From: Triatoma infestans
Taxonomy: Eukaryota; Arthropoda; Insecta; Hemiptera; Reduviidae
Assembly: GCA_011037195.1 (NCBI GenBank)
Contig: JAAEAF010006181.1
Span: 21,435-85,434, forward strand
Reading direction: 5' to 3'
DNA: 64,000 nucleotides
The position numbers and the translations under genes were made by a program. Of the stretch, positions 1-13,200 are shown piece after piece. The notes under the pieces were generated by a model. That model had not been told where the DNA came from. It saw nothing but the letters and a program-made list of their open reading frames with translations, and searched no databases. Position 1 is the stretch's first letter; every line of letters begins with the position of its first letter.

Positions 1-818
1 TCTTCTGAAATTTCTAGAAATTCTACTAGATTCAGGGTCCCAGTAGAAAAAATGTTATTAATTACTGGTCTCTGACTTTCTCTCTCTTTCCGTTTCCGTT
101 ACATCTTGATCCCATACAAGGTTTCCTCAAAATCCATCATCTGATGCTGACTAGGGTTTTCACTTTTCTGAAAACAATTCCATATTCTTTAACTTGAAAA
201 GCTAATCACAAGATGTCACCTATCACTTTTATTTAAAACATTCCAAAAAAAAATTATTTCCGTAATTTTTTGAGGAAACTGCAGCGTTAAGCTTATGGAA
301 TAGAAGAAACACACCTCTGATGAGGTGACTCTAACAAGCGTTGGCTACTTCATGTTGCTGGTGCCAGCCAATTTAGGTTGCTTGAGGTGCTTGTTCTCTT
401 GCTTCGCACCTCATCGCGTATTATATCTCTGTCTCACTCACCTGCACTGAACAGAAGAATAGGCTACAATCTCCAAGCAACAAGCTTCCACCTAGAGCTG
501 CGTGCGTCTCCCACCTAAAATCTACAAAGAGCTATCAAAATTCATGTTTAAGCTAACTAGTTCCAAAGCTTCAATCAGTCTACAAACAACTTCAAAAAGT
601 TAGAAATCACCATTTGAAGAAGTATAAAATGACACTCAAAATTGAAATATCCAGTCTTGGGAACAAGCTTTTAAGCCTCTTGGTTTGAAACAACGATAAA
701 GAGTTATTAGTTTACAGTTGCTTTGTTTTACCATTCTAATATTTGTTTAATAGCTTAGAAATCTGTTTTACTTAATAAGAAAAATATTATATTAATTTTG
801 TAATTATTTTTTTTATAG
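1..818 (+). other. Intron of the Fat-like cadherin gene (5' edge of window)
   Basis: The first recognisable exon begins at 819 after a pyrimidine-rich tract ending TTATAG, and it opens in mid-codon (two bases complete a codon begun in an exon outside the window). I see no coding exon or named repeat in this stretch. It is AT-rich apart from a more GC-balanced patch at about 300-530 that may be an old repeat. Confidence 0.55.
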
Positions 819-3800
819 GACTGATTACTACAACAGGAAGAAAATTAGATAGAGAAGACCAGGAAGAGCATATTTTAGAGGTGGATATTCCTCACCTTAA
901 TTGTATACTATAGAGATATTCCTCAACTTAATTAGATATTATTCTACATTTCATAAATGTTCTCTTCTTCATCTTTAAGATACTTGTAAATTTGCACAGA
1001 TCATTTGACTACTTCGGTGAAATTTATTCTAACATTATATAAAATAAACATATTGACCGCCTCTCTGTGCAATAAAGCTCTACAAAAATGAAGTATTAAG
1101 GTTGACATTCTTATCTCAACATTTTGCTAAAGTTTTCCTAGAGTTCAATTTTTCTAAGATAAGCTTTATGAAGAAACTAAGTTATAACATAGTGTCAATT
1201 AAAGTTCATACTAACTTTTAATCTATGAAAGTAAGAACTATTGTTTCTAGTAAATAATAGATTTTTATACCTAGCCTTGTCTAGAAAATTATTAATATTT
1301 CAATAATTCCATATTTTCAAGTAAAACTAAATTTGTAAAAGAAAATAACTTTTTCTATAGCGGAATTAATTCTCACTTTTTAACATAGCACAATTTTTTA
1401 CTTGTATAGGTGGATTAAAAAAATCTTGAGGAATATTTGATTGTAAGCCTGGAGAACTAAAAACCGGACAGCTTTTCTTTAAAAAGATATATTATGTTTC
1501 TTTCAGTTTAACTTATTTTGAGAATACCGGTAAATATATGCTCAGAATTCTGGTGTGCAATTTTCTTTTACTCTCGAAGTTTGGGGTATAAAATTTTGTA
1601 AAAAGTCGCGTTCACCAAATGTTTTTATTCCCTTATTTTCCATTAATAAACTTTATAACGTACATAATAACAAAACAATGCTTTTTAATGTTTATTATGT
1701 AAATATTAAGAAAACTAGTTACACAATTTTCTATTCGGAGTTTTACTTCTTCTTTAGCACAGCAAACATTCTTCTTGCAAAGTCTTCATTAAATATAATG
1801 ATTTCAGGTTACAATAAGCGACAATGGCCATCCATCTCTGTCATCAACCACCAGAGTCGTTGTCAGTGTGGAAGACATCAATGATAATGATCCTGTTTTT
1901 GATCAGGCATTTTATCAAGTTACTGTACCTGAAAATAAAGTACCTGATTCGTTTATTTCTCAGGTATGTTTCATTTATTTTTTTTTTTTAATTTTCGTTT
2001 GCAAAATGTCATATTTTATTTTATTTGTATTATCTGTCCTATAAAATGGGTGTCGGGCTTTTCATCTTTGCTTTGTGTTCATTTATTTCACTTAATTGTT
2101 GCCACCATAATTTTACTGCTGTGGTTTATGTATTTTAGTCAGCTAGTAAATCTCCGTATTATTTTGTTGCTTTAGCTACAGTTTTTAAATAATATATTAG
2201 ATATTTAAGAACAAAAAATCGGATTCGAAATAAAATTATTTCAAGATTTTCTTCAAAAGTACTTTGGTAGAATTCCGTTCACTTCAAAAGACTCAGTTTT
2301 GTTATTAAAGAAGATTGAAAGTTTATTACGGACTGATAAAATCTTTTAAGTGATCATTACGGTTGCTTTTGAATTATATTTTAGAGTGAAGAAAGTTCTG
2401 AAGAGCTGGCTGGTTCTGAGGATTCATTAGATGATAATAAATGGGAATCATTTTTTGAACATGAAACAGCAGGTTATCAACTGATGAGGGTCAGTATAAT
2501 TAATAAAATATTGTTAAAAAACAAACTTTTAATAGATTTAATTTAAATTTACGACCATTACACGATATGATTTTCAATAAGTGTAAAAAATGCGTTCACA
2601 ACGTTCTTGTTAGGACTGAAGAAACTATTTATTTTGTGATGAAACTTTTTCGATCAAAGGAAATTTGCCAATGTTTGTTTGCAGCTTTTTGTCTGTGTCT
2701 TTATCGCTTTATGTTTGTTTACATTCCAATCAACAGATCTAATTCGTCTTGGGCAAATTTTCTGTTACCTTATTGATTCGTACTTGTTGTATATACTATT
2801 TTTTTTTCGGTAGGTATTAGCATCAGACAGAGATATAGACGAGAATGCCGACATCAAGTACAGTATAAATTCAGGAAAATACAAAGGAAAATTTGTAATT
2901 AATCCATCCACTGGTATTATATACTCTCAAAAGCCACTTTTTAAAGGACGACTTTACAATTTAATTGTTAGTAGTCATTATAATTTAATTATTTTTATTT
3001 AATGTCTTTTGTTCACAAATTGCCAAATTTTACTATATTCCTATAGATATTAGCTACTGATAATGGAAAAGAGAAGAGAAATTCCACAACAAGAGTGGCG
3101 ATTCGTGTTTCACAAGTTCCTGAGACGTCTTCACATTCACCAGTGTTCAAAAATCCAGATCAAAGTGTACAACTTATGGAATCTGATCATGTTGGCTATT
3201 TAGTTACATTGGCCCAAGCTTATGATGTCGACGGAGACCCACTATGGTATAACATTACAGGTGAAATAAATACGTTGTAATTATTGAAATAATAATTATT
3301 TTTAGAGGAGGGGAATGCTAAGTGGTTAGCGTTTTGGGCTCCCACACGGAGGTGCGGATTCGAGTCCAGCTGTTTCCCTTAGATTTTTCCTTCCTAGGAG
3401 CCTCTACAGCTCACTGCCTGGTGATGGACAGTGTTGTCTATAGCAAGAGAACACTGTCCGGAGGCCGGAAGTTCACTGAGAAGGCTCCGGGCGCCAGTGA
3501 CCATAGATGTTGGCGCGTCTTAAATTAAAAAAAAAAATTATTCTTTCATATCTTCTCTGCTTTCTATATAAGATTGCTCATGTAAACACTTTGATTGTAG
3601 ATGGTGACAGTGAACATCACTTTACAATAGGACGAGACCAAGGAAATGTGCAACTTGGGAAAAGTTTAGATAGGGAAACTCGCAGCTCTTACAATTTAAC
3701 TATCAGTGCTACTGATGGTGTTCATACTGCCTATACAAAAGTAAATGTGTTTTTAATATTGTATTTGATTCTTTCTATGTTAACTCTCAATTAAGTGCCA

Positions 3801-6800
3801 ATTGTCATGTCATGGAAGATTTTGGATATTTACATTGACTAGTCCTAGAAGTGATTCCAAATAACCTTTTGTTGAACACACTTGAGTTTCCGAGTTGAGA
3901 CTGTCGGTGGTTGGCTAAAAACCGACGTTTCGCCCATTTTGCAATGATCTCTTCAGGGTCACCTCGAAAGCCAATAAGGTAAGCCAGAAGGCAATAAGAG
4001 TGCCTTATTGGATTTTGAGGTGACCCTGAAGAGATCATTGCAACATGGGCGAAACGTCGGTTTTTAGCGAACACTGAAGTGGTTTCAACCCGGAAACTGA
4101 AGTGTTTTTCACGAGAATGGCCGCGGAAACCTAAAAGAACTTTTGTTTTTTAAACAATGACATATGTAGATTACATTAATAAAAAACTCTTGCAATTATT
4201 GTACATTATAAACTAAACATTACAAGAAAAAGTTCTACCACAAAGCTTTCTAAACAGAAATACTTCCATTGCTTGACGAAGAAATTGATGCGCCCTTACA
4301 GAAAAACGTACAGAATAACCTTCTGTGGAACATTTTCCTCCCTCCCTTCAATTTTACTACCCTTCACTGTTTGGTTCTTCCATCTCCTTTTCGCCCTCTA
4401 TACCATTGCCGTGACATCACTTACAGACTCACATACGATTCCAATACCCAAAGAGATTAGAGTAAAAACACAATTCTTATCTCCTTTTGCCTCGAGTGCG
4501 TCAGGAAAAATATTTGAGCAAGGAACATAAATAAACTATGCTTCGAATTTTATAACTTAAGTTTTCGGCTGAGGATTCACTTGTATTTCGTTCAGCCATG
4601 ATTGCACCTAGTAAACTCATTAAAAATACAATATATATTTTTGTTATAATTATTTGTAATCACACATAAAATAAATCAATGTTTTGTTTACTTTCCAGCT
4701 GTTTGTTAAGGTTCTTGATGTTAATGAATATCATCCTCATTTTTCAATGCCAGAGTACCATCTAAGCATAAGTGAAAGTACAGAAGTAGGCACAGAAATT
4801 TTTCAACTTAATGCTACTGATGCGGATTATGATAAAAAATTCATTTATAATCTTCACAATTCTCAAAGTTTGGAATCTGCTAAAATTTTTAAAATTAATT
4901 ATCTGACTGGTTCTATTATACTGGCTACCCCTTTAGACAGGTATTTTATAACCTAATAAGCTAATAAAATAATATAATTCTGTTGAATCAATACCTTGTA
5001 CTTAACTTTATGATTTATCAAATGCCAACTTCCAGAGAAGCAATGGATTTCCATATATTAACGGTTGTATTGCAAGATGGTGGCACACCAGCTAAAAGAA
5101 ACTTTGCCAGAGTTTTCATCAACGTTACAGATATTAATGATCACATGCCAGAATTCAGTGTTGATATGATTGAAACAAGATTGTACAGTTCGGCAGCTGT
5201 GGGCACCAAAGTTACTAATATTGTTGCCAATGATTTGGATTCCAGGGAGAATGGCACTGTCAGTTATAGCATTCTGTCAGGTAATGATCACTACATTATC
5301 TTGTTTGAATGCTATCATATTTTGTATTAATATGTATAATAATTATCGTTAATGCAAAGCCTTATTGTTGAAGTTATAAAATATTATAGTTAAAATTTGA
5401 TGAGGCCATTTCAGATTCAGTATTTATTCTATGGGAAATCTCTTTAAATTGATATTTTAATAAGTCACCATCAATTTAACTCCAAATTAAAGTTCAGATA
5501 AAAATTCTCTCGCATTCTATTTTTCACCATTTTATTTCTTATTTAAGTAATTGTTTAGTGGGGTGCTTGTAATTTATATCTTTTGGAAACCCAGCAGTCT
5601 GACAATTGAATTGAAAACTTCATAGTAAAACTTAGGCGGCTTGTTAATTTCATATTTACGAAAATAAATGTATCTTCTTCATTCTTTTTTCCTTCAAAAT
5701 ATTAAATTTTTATTGAAATCGTAGTTACATATTGCTTTCTGCAATTCAATAAGCAAGATTTTTACTATCTCTATAATACTCTGTGCAGTGAAGAATCTTC
5801 TGTAGAATAGAATTATTTTCTTAAATTCTCAATTTGTATTTGAAATATATTTATTTTTTTAAGGAAATGATGGTGGTAAATTTTCAATTCATCCAGAATT
5901 TGGTGATATTATATTAAACAAACCTCTTGGATCTTCCAGTTTATTGGAATATACACTGATAATCAAAGCAACAGATTTTGGTCCAGAAAAATTGTATAAT
6001 ACTATACCAGTGCATATTATAGTTGTACCACCTAGAGATAATCCACCCAAGTGAGTTTCCTATTTTTTTTAATGCCGCATCGATATTTTTTTTATTATAG
6101 TAATTCTTTTATATCATTATTTTTTTTTTTTTTTTGTGTAAATATGAAGTATAGTGGGACTAATATGGCTGATACTGGAATCCATACCGCCTTATCCCTC
6201 ACCACATCTAAATCTAAAAGTAATATAAAAATAAACGTATTGATTACAAAACTTAATATAACAATTAAAGAATCTTTAAATCGTTGTGGTGGGTGGTTGG
6301 TTCCGCAGAACTGGAAAGCATCAGAGACATTTTCCGTGGTAGCCTGCTTCATTTTGTGGTCATCGACCGGTTTCGGGCGTTCGCCCATCTTCAGGATGCG
6401 TTTGTCAGACAGTTTGATAACACCGACTTGCACAGAGCAAATTCAGTTTATACACTCATGACTCGGAAAAATGTCTCTGATGAATCTTTTAATCTGTTGT
6501 GGTGGTTGGTTCCGCAGAGCTGGAAAGCATCAGAGACATTTTCCGTGGTCGCCTGCTCGTCTGTGTTGGCGCACTGTCTGAAAAACGCATCCTGAAGATG
6601 GGCGAACGCCCGAAACCGGTCGATGACCACAAAATGAAGCAGGCTACCACGGAAAATGTCTCTGAATCTTTTAATCATTAACACATGCAAAGTGGTTGTC
6701 AGACTATGAAATAAAAGGGGACATTATTATTCTAAAAGCAAGTTGTCAAGGGGCTTGGGGGAACCAATTAAACAGTGAAATGATGAAATTCATAAACAAA

Positions 6801-7225
6801 TAAATTAATGATTATTGTTATATGTGAAAAAGAAAGTTAAATAAGGTAATTAATTTTTAGTAGTTGGAAAAATGTTAGCCATATTGGATTCACCATACTT
6901 CATGATTACCTTTATTTTTATTTATTATAATAGTTATATTAATAATTTATTAAAGATATAAAACAGAACAATATTAGACATTTAATTTTTTTTTTTAAGA
7001 TTTTTGTATAAAGAAATCACCGTTGAAGTTTATGAAAACAGCCCAAGTGGTACGCTTGTAGTGCAGTTGGAAGCATATGGCTGGGGTATATTATTTGAGA
7101 TAACTAAAGGAAATATTGACTCATCATTTAACATAAATCCAACTACTGGAACTTTGACTACCAGTAAACCGTTAGATTGTGAAGAGAGGGATGTTTACAA
7201 TCTTACTGTAGCAGCACAGAACATG
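819..7225 (+). CDS. Fat-like cadherin, exons 1-10 of the window (cadherin repeats)
   Basis: Exons: 819-880, 1808-1963, 2385-2489, 2814-2966, 3047-3260, 3601-3740, 4699-4940, 5036-5280, 5864-6050, 7000-7225. Inter-repeat calcium linkers seen are DINDNDP (about 1878), DVNEYHP (about 4711) and DINDHMP (about 5132). The linkers at about 3120 (ETSSHSP) and 6030 (PPRDNPP) are degenerate and should bind calcium poorly. LDRE/LDRET motifs, typical of strand E-F in cadherin repeats, recur. Exon 2385-2489 is unusual: it puts an acidic, Ser/Glu-rich insert of about 34 residues between VPEN and the following ASDRD motif of one repeat. Introns hold a SINE (3305-3535) and two palindromic ribozyme-like elements (3895-4080, 6270-6680). 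Confidence 0.85.
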
Positions 7226-10200
7226 GTAATTATTTGATATTACAGTATTCCTATTAACTAATTTACCCAGTAGTAGGGATAATGTTCAGTGCAATGTTTT
7301 ACAAATTATACAAACAATGGTTTATTTTACTACCTAGTTATAAGTCGCTGACAGTGTTTCACTTATTTGAAGAAGAGTCTGAGGAGTTCTATTTGTAACT
7401 GAATACTGATTTATTTATCAGTGAAATGTTTTTACAATCATAAAATAAGAATTAACCAAAGAAAACTTAAAGAACACACAATTAGAATAATCATTTCTAC
7501 TTATATATATTATAAAATATTAATAAATATATTTCTGGGAGAAAAAACCCTAATCTCCTCTCCAGGCACAGAAAAAAATGAGAACTTTACAATATTCCAA
7601 ATGTTAATATCAGATATATTATTGTAGATACAGATTTTTATATTGGAAAAAAATATTCCTTCAACTGCCCTTATTGATAGAAAAACTGGATGAAACTTGG
7701 TCTGTTATAAAGGGACCTGTTGTTTTCGTCCTCACGTTGGTCTATTGGTACTCGCCACTCGCCATTGGAGCACAGTGGCGTGGTTGGATTACCGTGTGGG
7801 CAAAGACGGGTTGATTGACGACCATCGTGCTAAAAAACTTGGGCGCTACAGTTAGTAGCGAACCTTGGTCGCACTGGAATGGGAACCGTAGGATGATTAT
7901 CAGACGCACGCTTCCAATAAAAATTGCTTTCTAGCATTCGTAGCCTGCTGTGTTAAAGATAAGGTTCCTGATGTTTTCTGAAAGGTTTAAAGTTTTGTTT
8001 AGATGCTGACCATGGAACCTTTGAACTTGGACAGTCGGCCGTTTGTTGTTGAAACGTTCTTTGAAAATATGATTTTGCACTCTCTTTTGGAATGGTTCTT
8101 TCACTTTACACGATTATACAAAGATAACTAATTTTCCGCAGTGCAGAGTCGACTTTTCCTTCGGGGCTGCTGGTTCATCGCCATTGTCTAGCTCTACATT
8201 TCATTCTTATTATATCCATTTTTTTTTTTCGACTTGGCTGGTGTAGCAAAGAGTACAGGCTATGTGGATTCAGGGACAGTATTAAAATATATTTCTGATA
8301 CTAAATTAGATTTTTGGCTTCCTGTATCAAGTATATTACGCTAGATACAGAGCTATATATTGGGAAAATATTTTCCTTTAACTCCTCCTTTTGATAGAAA
8401 AAACTATGAAACATATTATACAGACCCAACTTGCATTATACAATATTTAAACAAGTTATGTCGACCCTTATCTGACATATCGACTTTTACCAAAGTTATA
8501 ATTTTACAAAAGCATCAACCGGTCCCAATTTTATCAACCAAGCTTCAAATTTTATGAAAGTAATTGCATTTTTTTCTCCTCGTTATAAATAGACGGGAAA
8601 GAGAAAAATGCAAATTACAGCAAAAAATAGTGTCTTTTTCATGAAACGCGTAAAAAATAGTTTCGTAACTTTCAATTGCAATTTATTCCATTAAAATTTT
8701 GTGATAAGAATCAATTTTTTGCATTTAGTGATCAAACATTTTGAAAAGTTAATGTTTATAAAAAAAAATTATCTCTTTATGAAAAATCATTATATGAACT
8801 TTTATTTTGATTATAATTACAGGCCGGAGGAAAAAGTTTCTGTAGCATTACAGTTCATATCTTAGATGAGAATGATAATGCACCGCATTTCGAAACTACA
8901 GAATTACAAGGATGGATCTTGGAGAGTGCGCCAGTCGGGTCGTTGATAATGAGCGAACTTGGAGTACCACTTGTGCCTTTGGCCACTGATCGTGATCAAC
9001 ATGTGAACGCTTTGCTCACATTCCAGTTCATCAATAGGAACCATTCATCTATGTTCCATATTGATCCTAATACAGGTATTATTTTGAAATAAAAGTTTTT
9101 TTATATAACCATAGTAAGCTTCAGAATTATTTACTTAAAAACATCATATCATTTAATAGGAGCAATAAGGACTGTTGTTTGTTTGGACTACGAAAAAATG
9201 CCAAGCATCATAGTGACGTTGATTGTGGTAGATAAAGGCAAACCAAGATTAACCTCAGACACAATGGCCAAAGTTAATATTAATGTTATTGATGTGAATG
9301 ATTCCCCTCCCGTTTTCAATCAGAACGTTTATAACGCTACAGTATTGGTACCAACATTTCAAGGCGTAACAGTTGTTAAAGTAAGTTAGTTATTTTGTTT
9401 TTGTTTTTTTAACAATTATAAAAGGAAATAAAAATATTCTAATATGTTTATACATTTTAACAATTTAATTAAAAATTTTCTACAGTTATATGCTTCTGAT
9501 GCAGACTCCGTTAACCTTACTTACAAAATCACAGAAGGAAATTCACACAATACATACGCAATAGATACATCAACGGGCCTAATTACAATAAACGACAAAA
9601 ATAAATCACCCAACACTTCGCATCGTTTAAAAGTTTCAGTAACAGATGGAAAGTATACTTCAGAATCGTGAGTATTGTATTTAAGATTGTTATTAATTTA
9701 ATTATTCATTCCTTTTGCAAGTAAATACTATCTCGGTGTTCCCAATTTTTTTTTTCTCTCACATCTAATAAGAGGAAGTATTGTGATCATGTTTTCGAAA
9801 TTGGGTTTTTATGAGAAATACATGTTTTGGGGTTCCCTGATTACCAATATATATATATATGTAGGGGGAGCGTGAGTGTGTGGGTCAACAGAATATCTCA
9901 AAAAAGAAAAGTCGCAGGAAGCTCAAATTTGGTATTCCATTTACGCATTGCCATCGCATCAAACACGAAGATTTTGAGCAAAATCCAACAACCGGAAGTG
10001 CGACTTTGCTGAATTTTGTATTTATGATTTTCTCGAAATCGTGTTCAACGATATGTAAAAGTCTCCCCTTAAACAAATTCCTATTTAACATTTTCTTCTC
10101 CAGTTTCGGAGGTATATCTCTAAGTATATCTTAAAAAGGGTCGGCGACATACTACACCCTTGCAAGTCCTTTAGATGTGGAGCTTATCGATAGGTGATTT

Positions 10201-13200
10201 CCTATCTTTACTTGACATCCTGGGACTCAAGTTATTCATTCCTTTAAATAATTATAAAAAAATCCGTTTGAAAATAGACTTCAATTCGGGTCAATTTGTA
10301 TTACTTGGCTTTTTCTTTTTTGTTTTATTTTGAAATGAGAACGTCAGGTTCCAAACAAAGATTGGATATTGCTGTTGAAAGAGGTTATCACATTTTTTAT
10401 TTTACTACAAATCGTTATTGTTTCAGGATTGTAAATGTGAGATGGCTTCCAATTGAAGATGACGGAGAAAAAGGTATCTCATTCCAAAAGAAAAGTTATC
10501 AAGGAGCGGTATTGGAGAACAGTACTCAATCTATTATTGTAACACTAGTCAGTGTAACTGGAGCGCAATTAAATGAACACGTAGAATATTCCATCCTAAA
10601 TCCAGTACCAGAATTCACCATCGGTCCCATATCGGGCGCTATTCGGACAACCGGAATACCTTTGGATAGAGAATCTAAAGAGATGTATACATTTATTGTT
10701 CAGGTATTGTGATGTTAATTTATTACAAAACAGTACACTGAATTGCAGTTTCATTAAAAATTAAACAAATAATTTATAAATTATTATTTTAAAGGCGGAG
10801 AGTAAATTAGCAACACTAGAACATATCCCATTCAGCAGAAGAGTAGCAAGAACTGAAGTAGTTTTGTCTGTGCTTGATATTAATGATAATTGTCCAGTAA
10901 TCGCAAATTTGGAGCAACATGCAGTAATTTCGATTTCAGCTAAAAAACATCATTTTATAACAAAGGTAAACAAAGCGTTGTTAATTAAATTTAATCTAGT
11001 AGTTGTAATCATTCGTTTATTTTTTATGACTTTATTATTTTATTTAGATTACTGCTTATGATGCGGATAAAGGCGAGAATGGAGAAGTTAGCTATGAGCT
11101 TGAAAAACAATTTTCTGATATTTTTAAAATTTGCCCTAAATCTGGTAACATTACATTAAAACAACAGTTACCTACACATTTGAAAGAATATAACATTGGA
11201 GTAATTGTGAAAGATGGAGGTATTGTTAATTAGTTTTATCTCTAATTTAATGAAAACCTTCTTTTTAATATCCAAACGATTTTCTGTCTTTTCCAATTCA
11301 AAGTCCACTATTTATTTTTGCCTTGTAGGATTGCCACCATGTATGAAGAAAGTTAACGTCAAATTAACAGTATTGGACCAAGAAACTCCAGTATTTGAAC
11401 AACAATACTATGAATGTCAGGTTCCTGAAGATATTCCTGTAAATTCTCCTTTACCAATAACATTAAAAGCTCTATCTCCTTTGAATAATGATATCATTTA
11501 CACCATTCATGATGGTGATATTTATGAGGAATTCCGGGCCCAGTATCATGCAGGTATTTATTTTTGTGAGATTTATTTTATATTTTATGAGATTTGTTTA
11601 ATTCATGCTTAAGGATATTAAAATTTTCAATTTTTTTTTTAGGTTCTAGCAGTGGTTCAAGCTTTTGTTAGTATTATTACTGAGTGAAACTATTTTACTA
11701 CTTTGTTATGTTTATTGGACATGTAATGGCTTAATCTTTATTGCAGGCGAGTTAATGGTACAAGAACGTTTAGATTATGAAAATCAAGACAGTTATCTAC
11801 TGAGAATAAGAGCAACAGACGCGATTACAAATAAATATTCTGAAGTTTTGCTCAGCCTTATAATTTTAGATGTCAATGATAATCCACCATTATTTGAATT
11901 CCCTACTTATAACATATCAGTTTTGGAAACTCTCCATATTGGAGGCTTGGTAACTCACATAGAAGCTACAGATAATGACACGGGTAATTTAACTACAAAA
12001 ATTCATGAATAAACTAGATGTAATATTTTTACAGGGGATTATTGCACTGCCTCAGCCTCCGGGCAGTGTTCTCTAGCTACAGACAACACTGCCCATCAAC
12101 GGACAGTGAGCTGTAGGGGCTTCTGGGAAGAAAAAATCTAAGGGCAGCATGCTGGATTTAAATCCGGGACCTCAGCGTTGCTAGTCCAGCTGAGGTCTAA
12201 TTCCTCACTGAGCTATACCCTTGAGCTAATTCCTTTCTTCTCCCTTGGCTTAGCCAATTAATTAGGGACGGAGATCCTAGTTAATTATATTTTAATTCCA
12301 CTAATATAGTCTCTAAAGGTCTTCATCAAAACCACCTGGATGGATTTGAAAGCCTACCTGAAAAACTTCTAAATATTAAAAAGTTTTAACTTTGACTAAA
12401 GAGTGAATTTATTAGATTTTATTTTTAGGTGCCAATGGCAATATTCGTTATGTTATTGACCCAGAACAAAGCGATTCAGCTTCTTATTTTCATGTAAGAT
12501 CTGATACTGGTGACATATTTTTGAAAAAAGTTTTGGATTATGAAAATAAAAGATTACATCAAATAGTGGTAAAGGCTGTGGATACGGGCGTTCCAACGCT
12601 GATGTCCAAAGCTCGAATCTACATTAATGGTAAGTTCTCATCATATATTTTGAATTTTATCAATGAACTGAGATTTATTTGCTTAAGTGCTAGTTGCTTA
12701 GATAATTGTAGTTCTCCAAGCAGCTGTTTTGCCAGCTATTCATTGGAATTTTTCCACATTCTTATATATATTTATCAGTGATTTTCCAAACTTAACGTAA
12801 AAATCACTGAAAATGTACTTCTTAGTGTTATTTCTTGAAATAAAAAATTTGCGCCATCTTAATGAAGTTTATTTACTTTTTAAATTTCTAGTCATTGATA
12901 TTTTGGACACTGCACCTCAAATACTTGGCCCAGTTAAAACTCATTTATTCGGTGGAGAAGCTACTAGAGGGCAGTTTGTATGCAATATTAGAGCCTTTCA
13001 TACTACCGAAGGAGCCAATCTTTCTTATTCACTACTTACAAACAATCAAGCATTTCAATTGGATAAACAAAATGGTCATTTTATTTGAACTTCTAAAAAT
13101 TGGTATTGGTAAAATTCTACAGTTATTATAATTTATTTTTATTATTATGCAGGTGTTCTGACTGTTGCAAATCCTAAAAATATTAGCACCTATAATACCA

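Larger units (their letters stand above)
3895..4080. mobile_element. Palindromic element with a hammerhead-like motif in each arm
   Basis: Two arms of about 52 bases (3913-3964 and 4017-4069) are inverted copies of each other, separated by about 52 bases. Each arm contains CCTGAAGA ... GCGAAACGTCGG, the layout of Penelope-element hammerhead ribozymes. It lies in the cadherin intron 3741-4698. Confidence 0.65.
6270..6680. mobile_element. Palindromic repeat with inverted, identical hammerhead-like motifs
   Basis: Arms at about 6320-6400 and 6586-6664 are inverted copies. In addition, a stretch of about 50 bases (about 6295-6345) recurs as a direct repeat at about 6500-6550. Each arm holds a full hammerhead-like motif. 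Decayed relatives lie at 44098-44345 and 44960-45118. The layout (direct plus inverted repeats around ribozymes) fits Penelope-like pseudo-LTR debris or a retrozyme-like element. It lies in the cadherin intron 6051-6999. Confidence 0.65.

Noticed and set aside
1555..2175. Open frames over the second cadherin exon
   Set aside because: They read the exon or its introns in the wrong frame; the supported exon is 1808-1963.
3305..3375. A tRNA gene
   Set aside because: A- and B-box-like motifs are present but the arms do not form a cloverleaf, and related copies with the same body occur elsewhere, so it is a SINE head.
3805..4074. Minus-strand open frame of 89 codons
   Set aside because: It is the palindromic ribozyme-like element; the coding is incidental.
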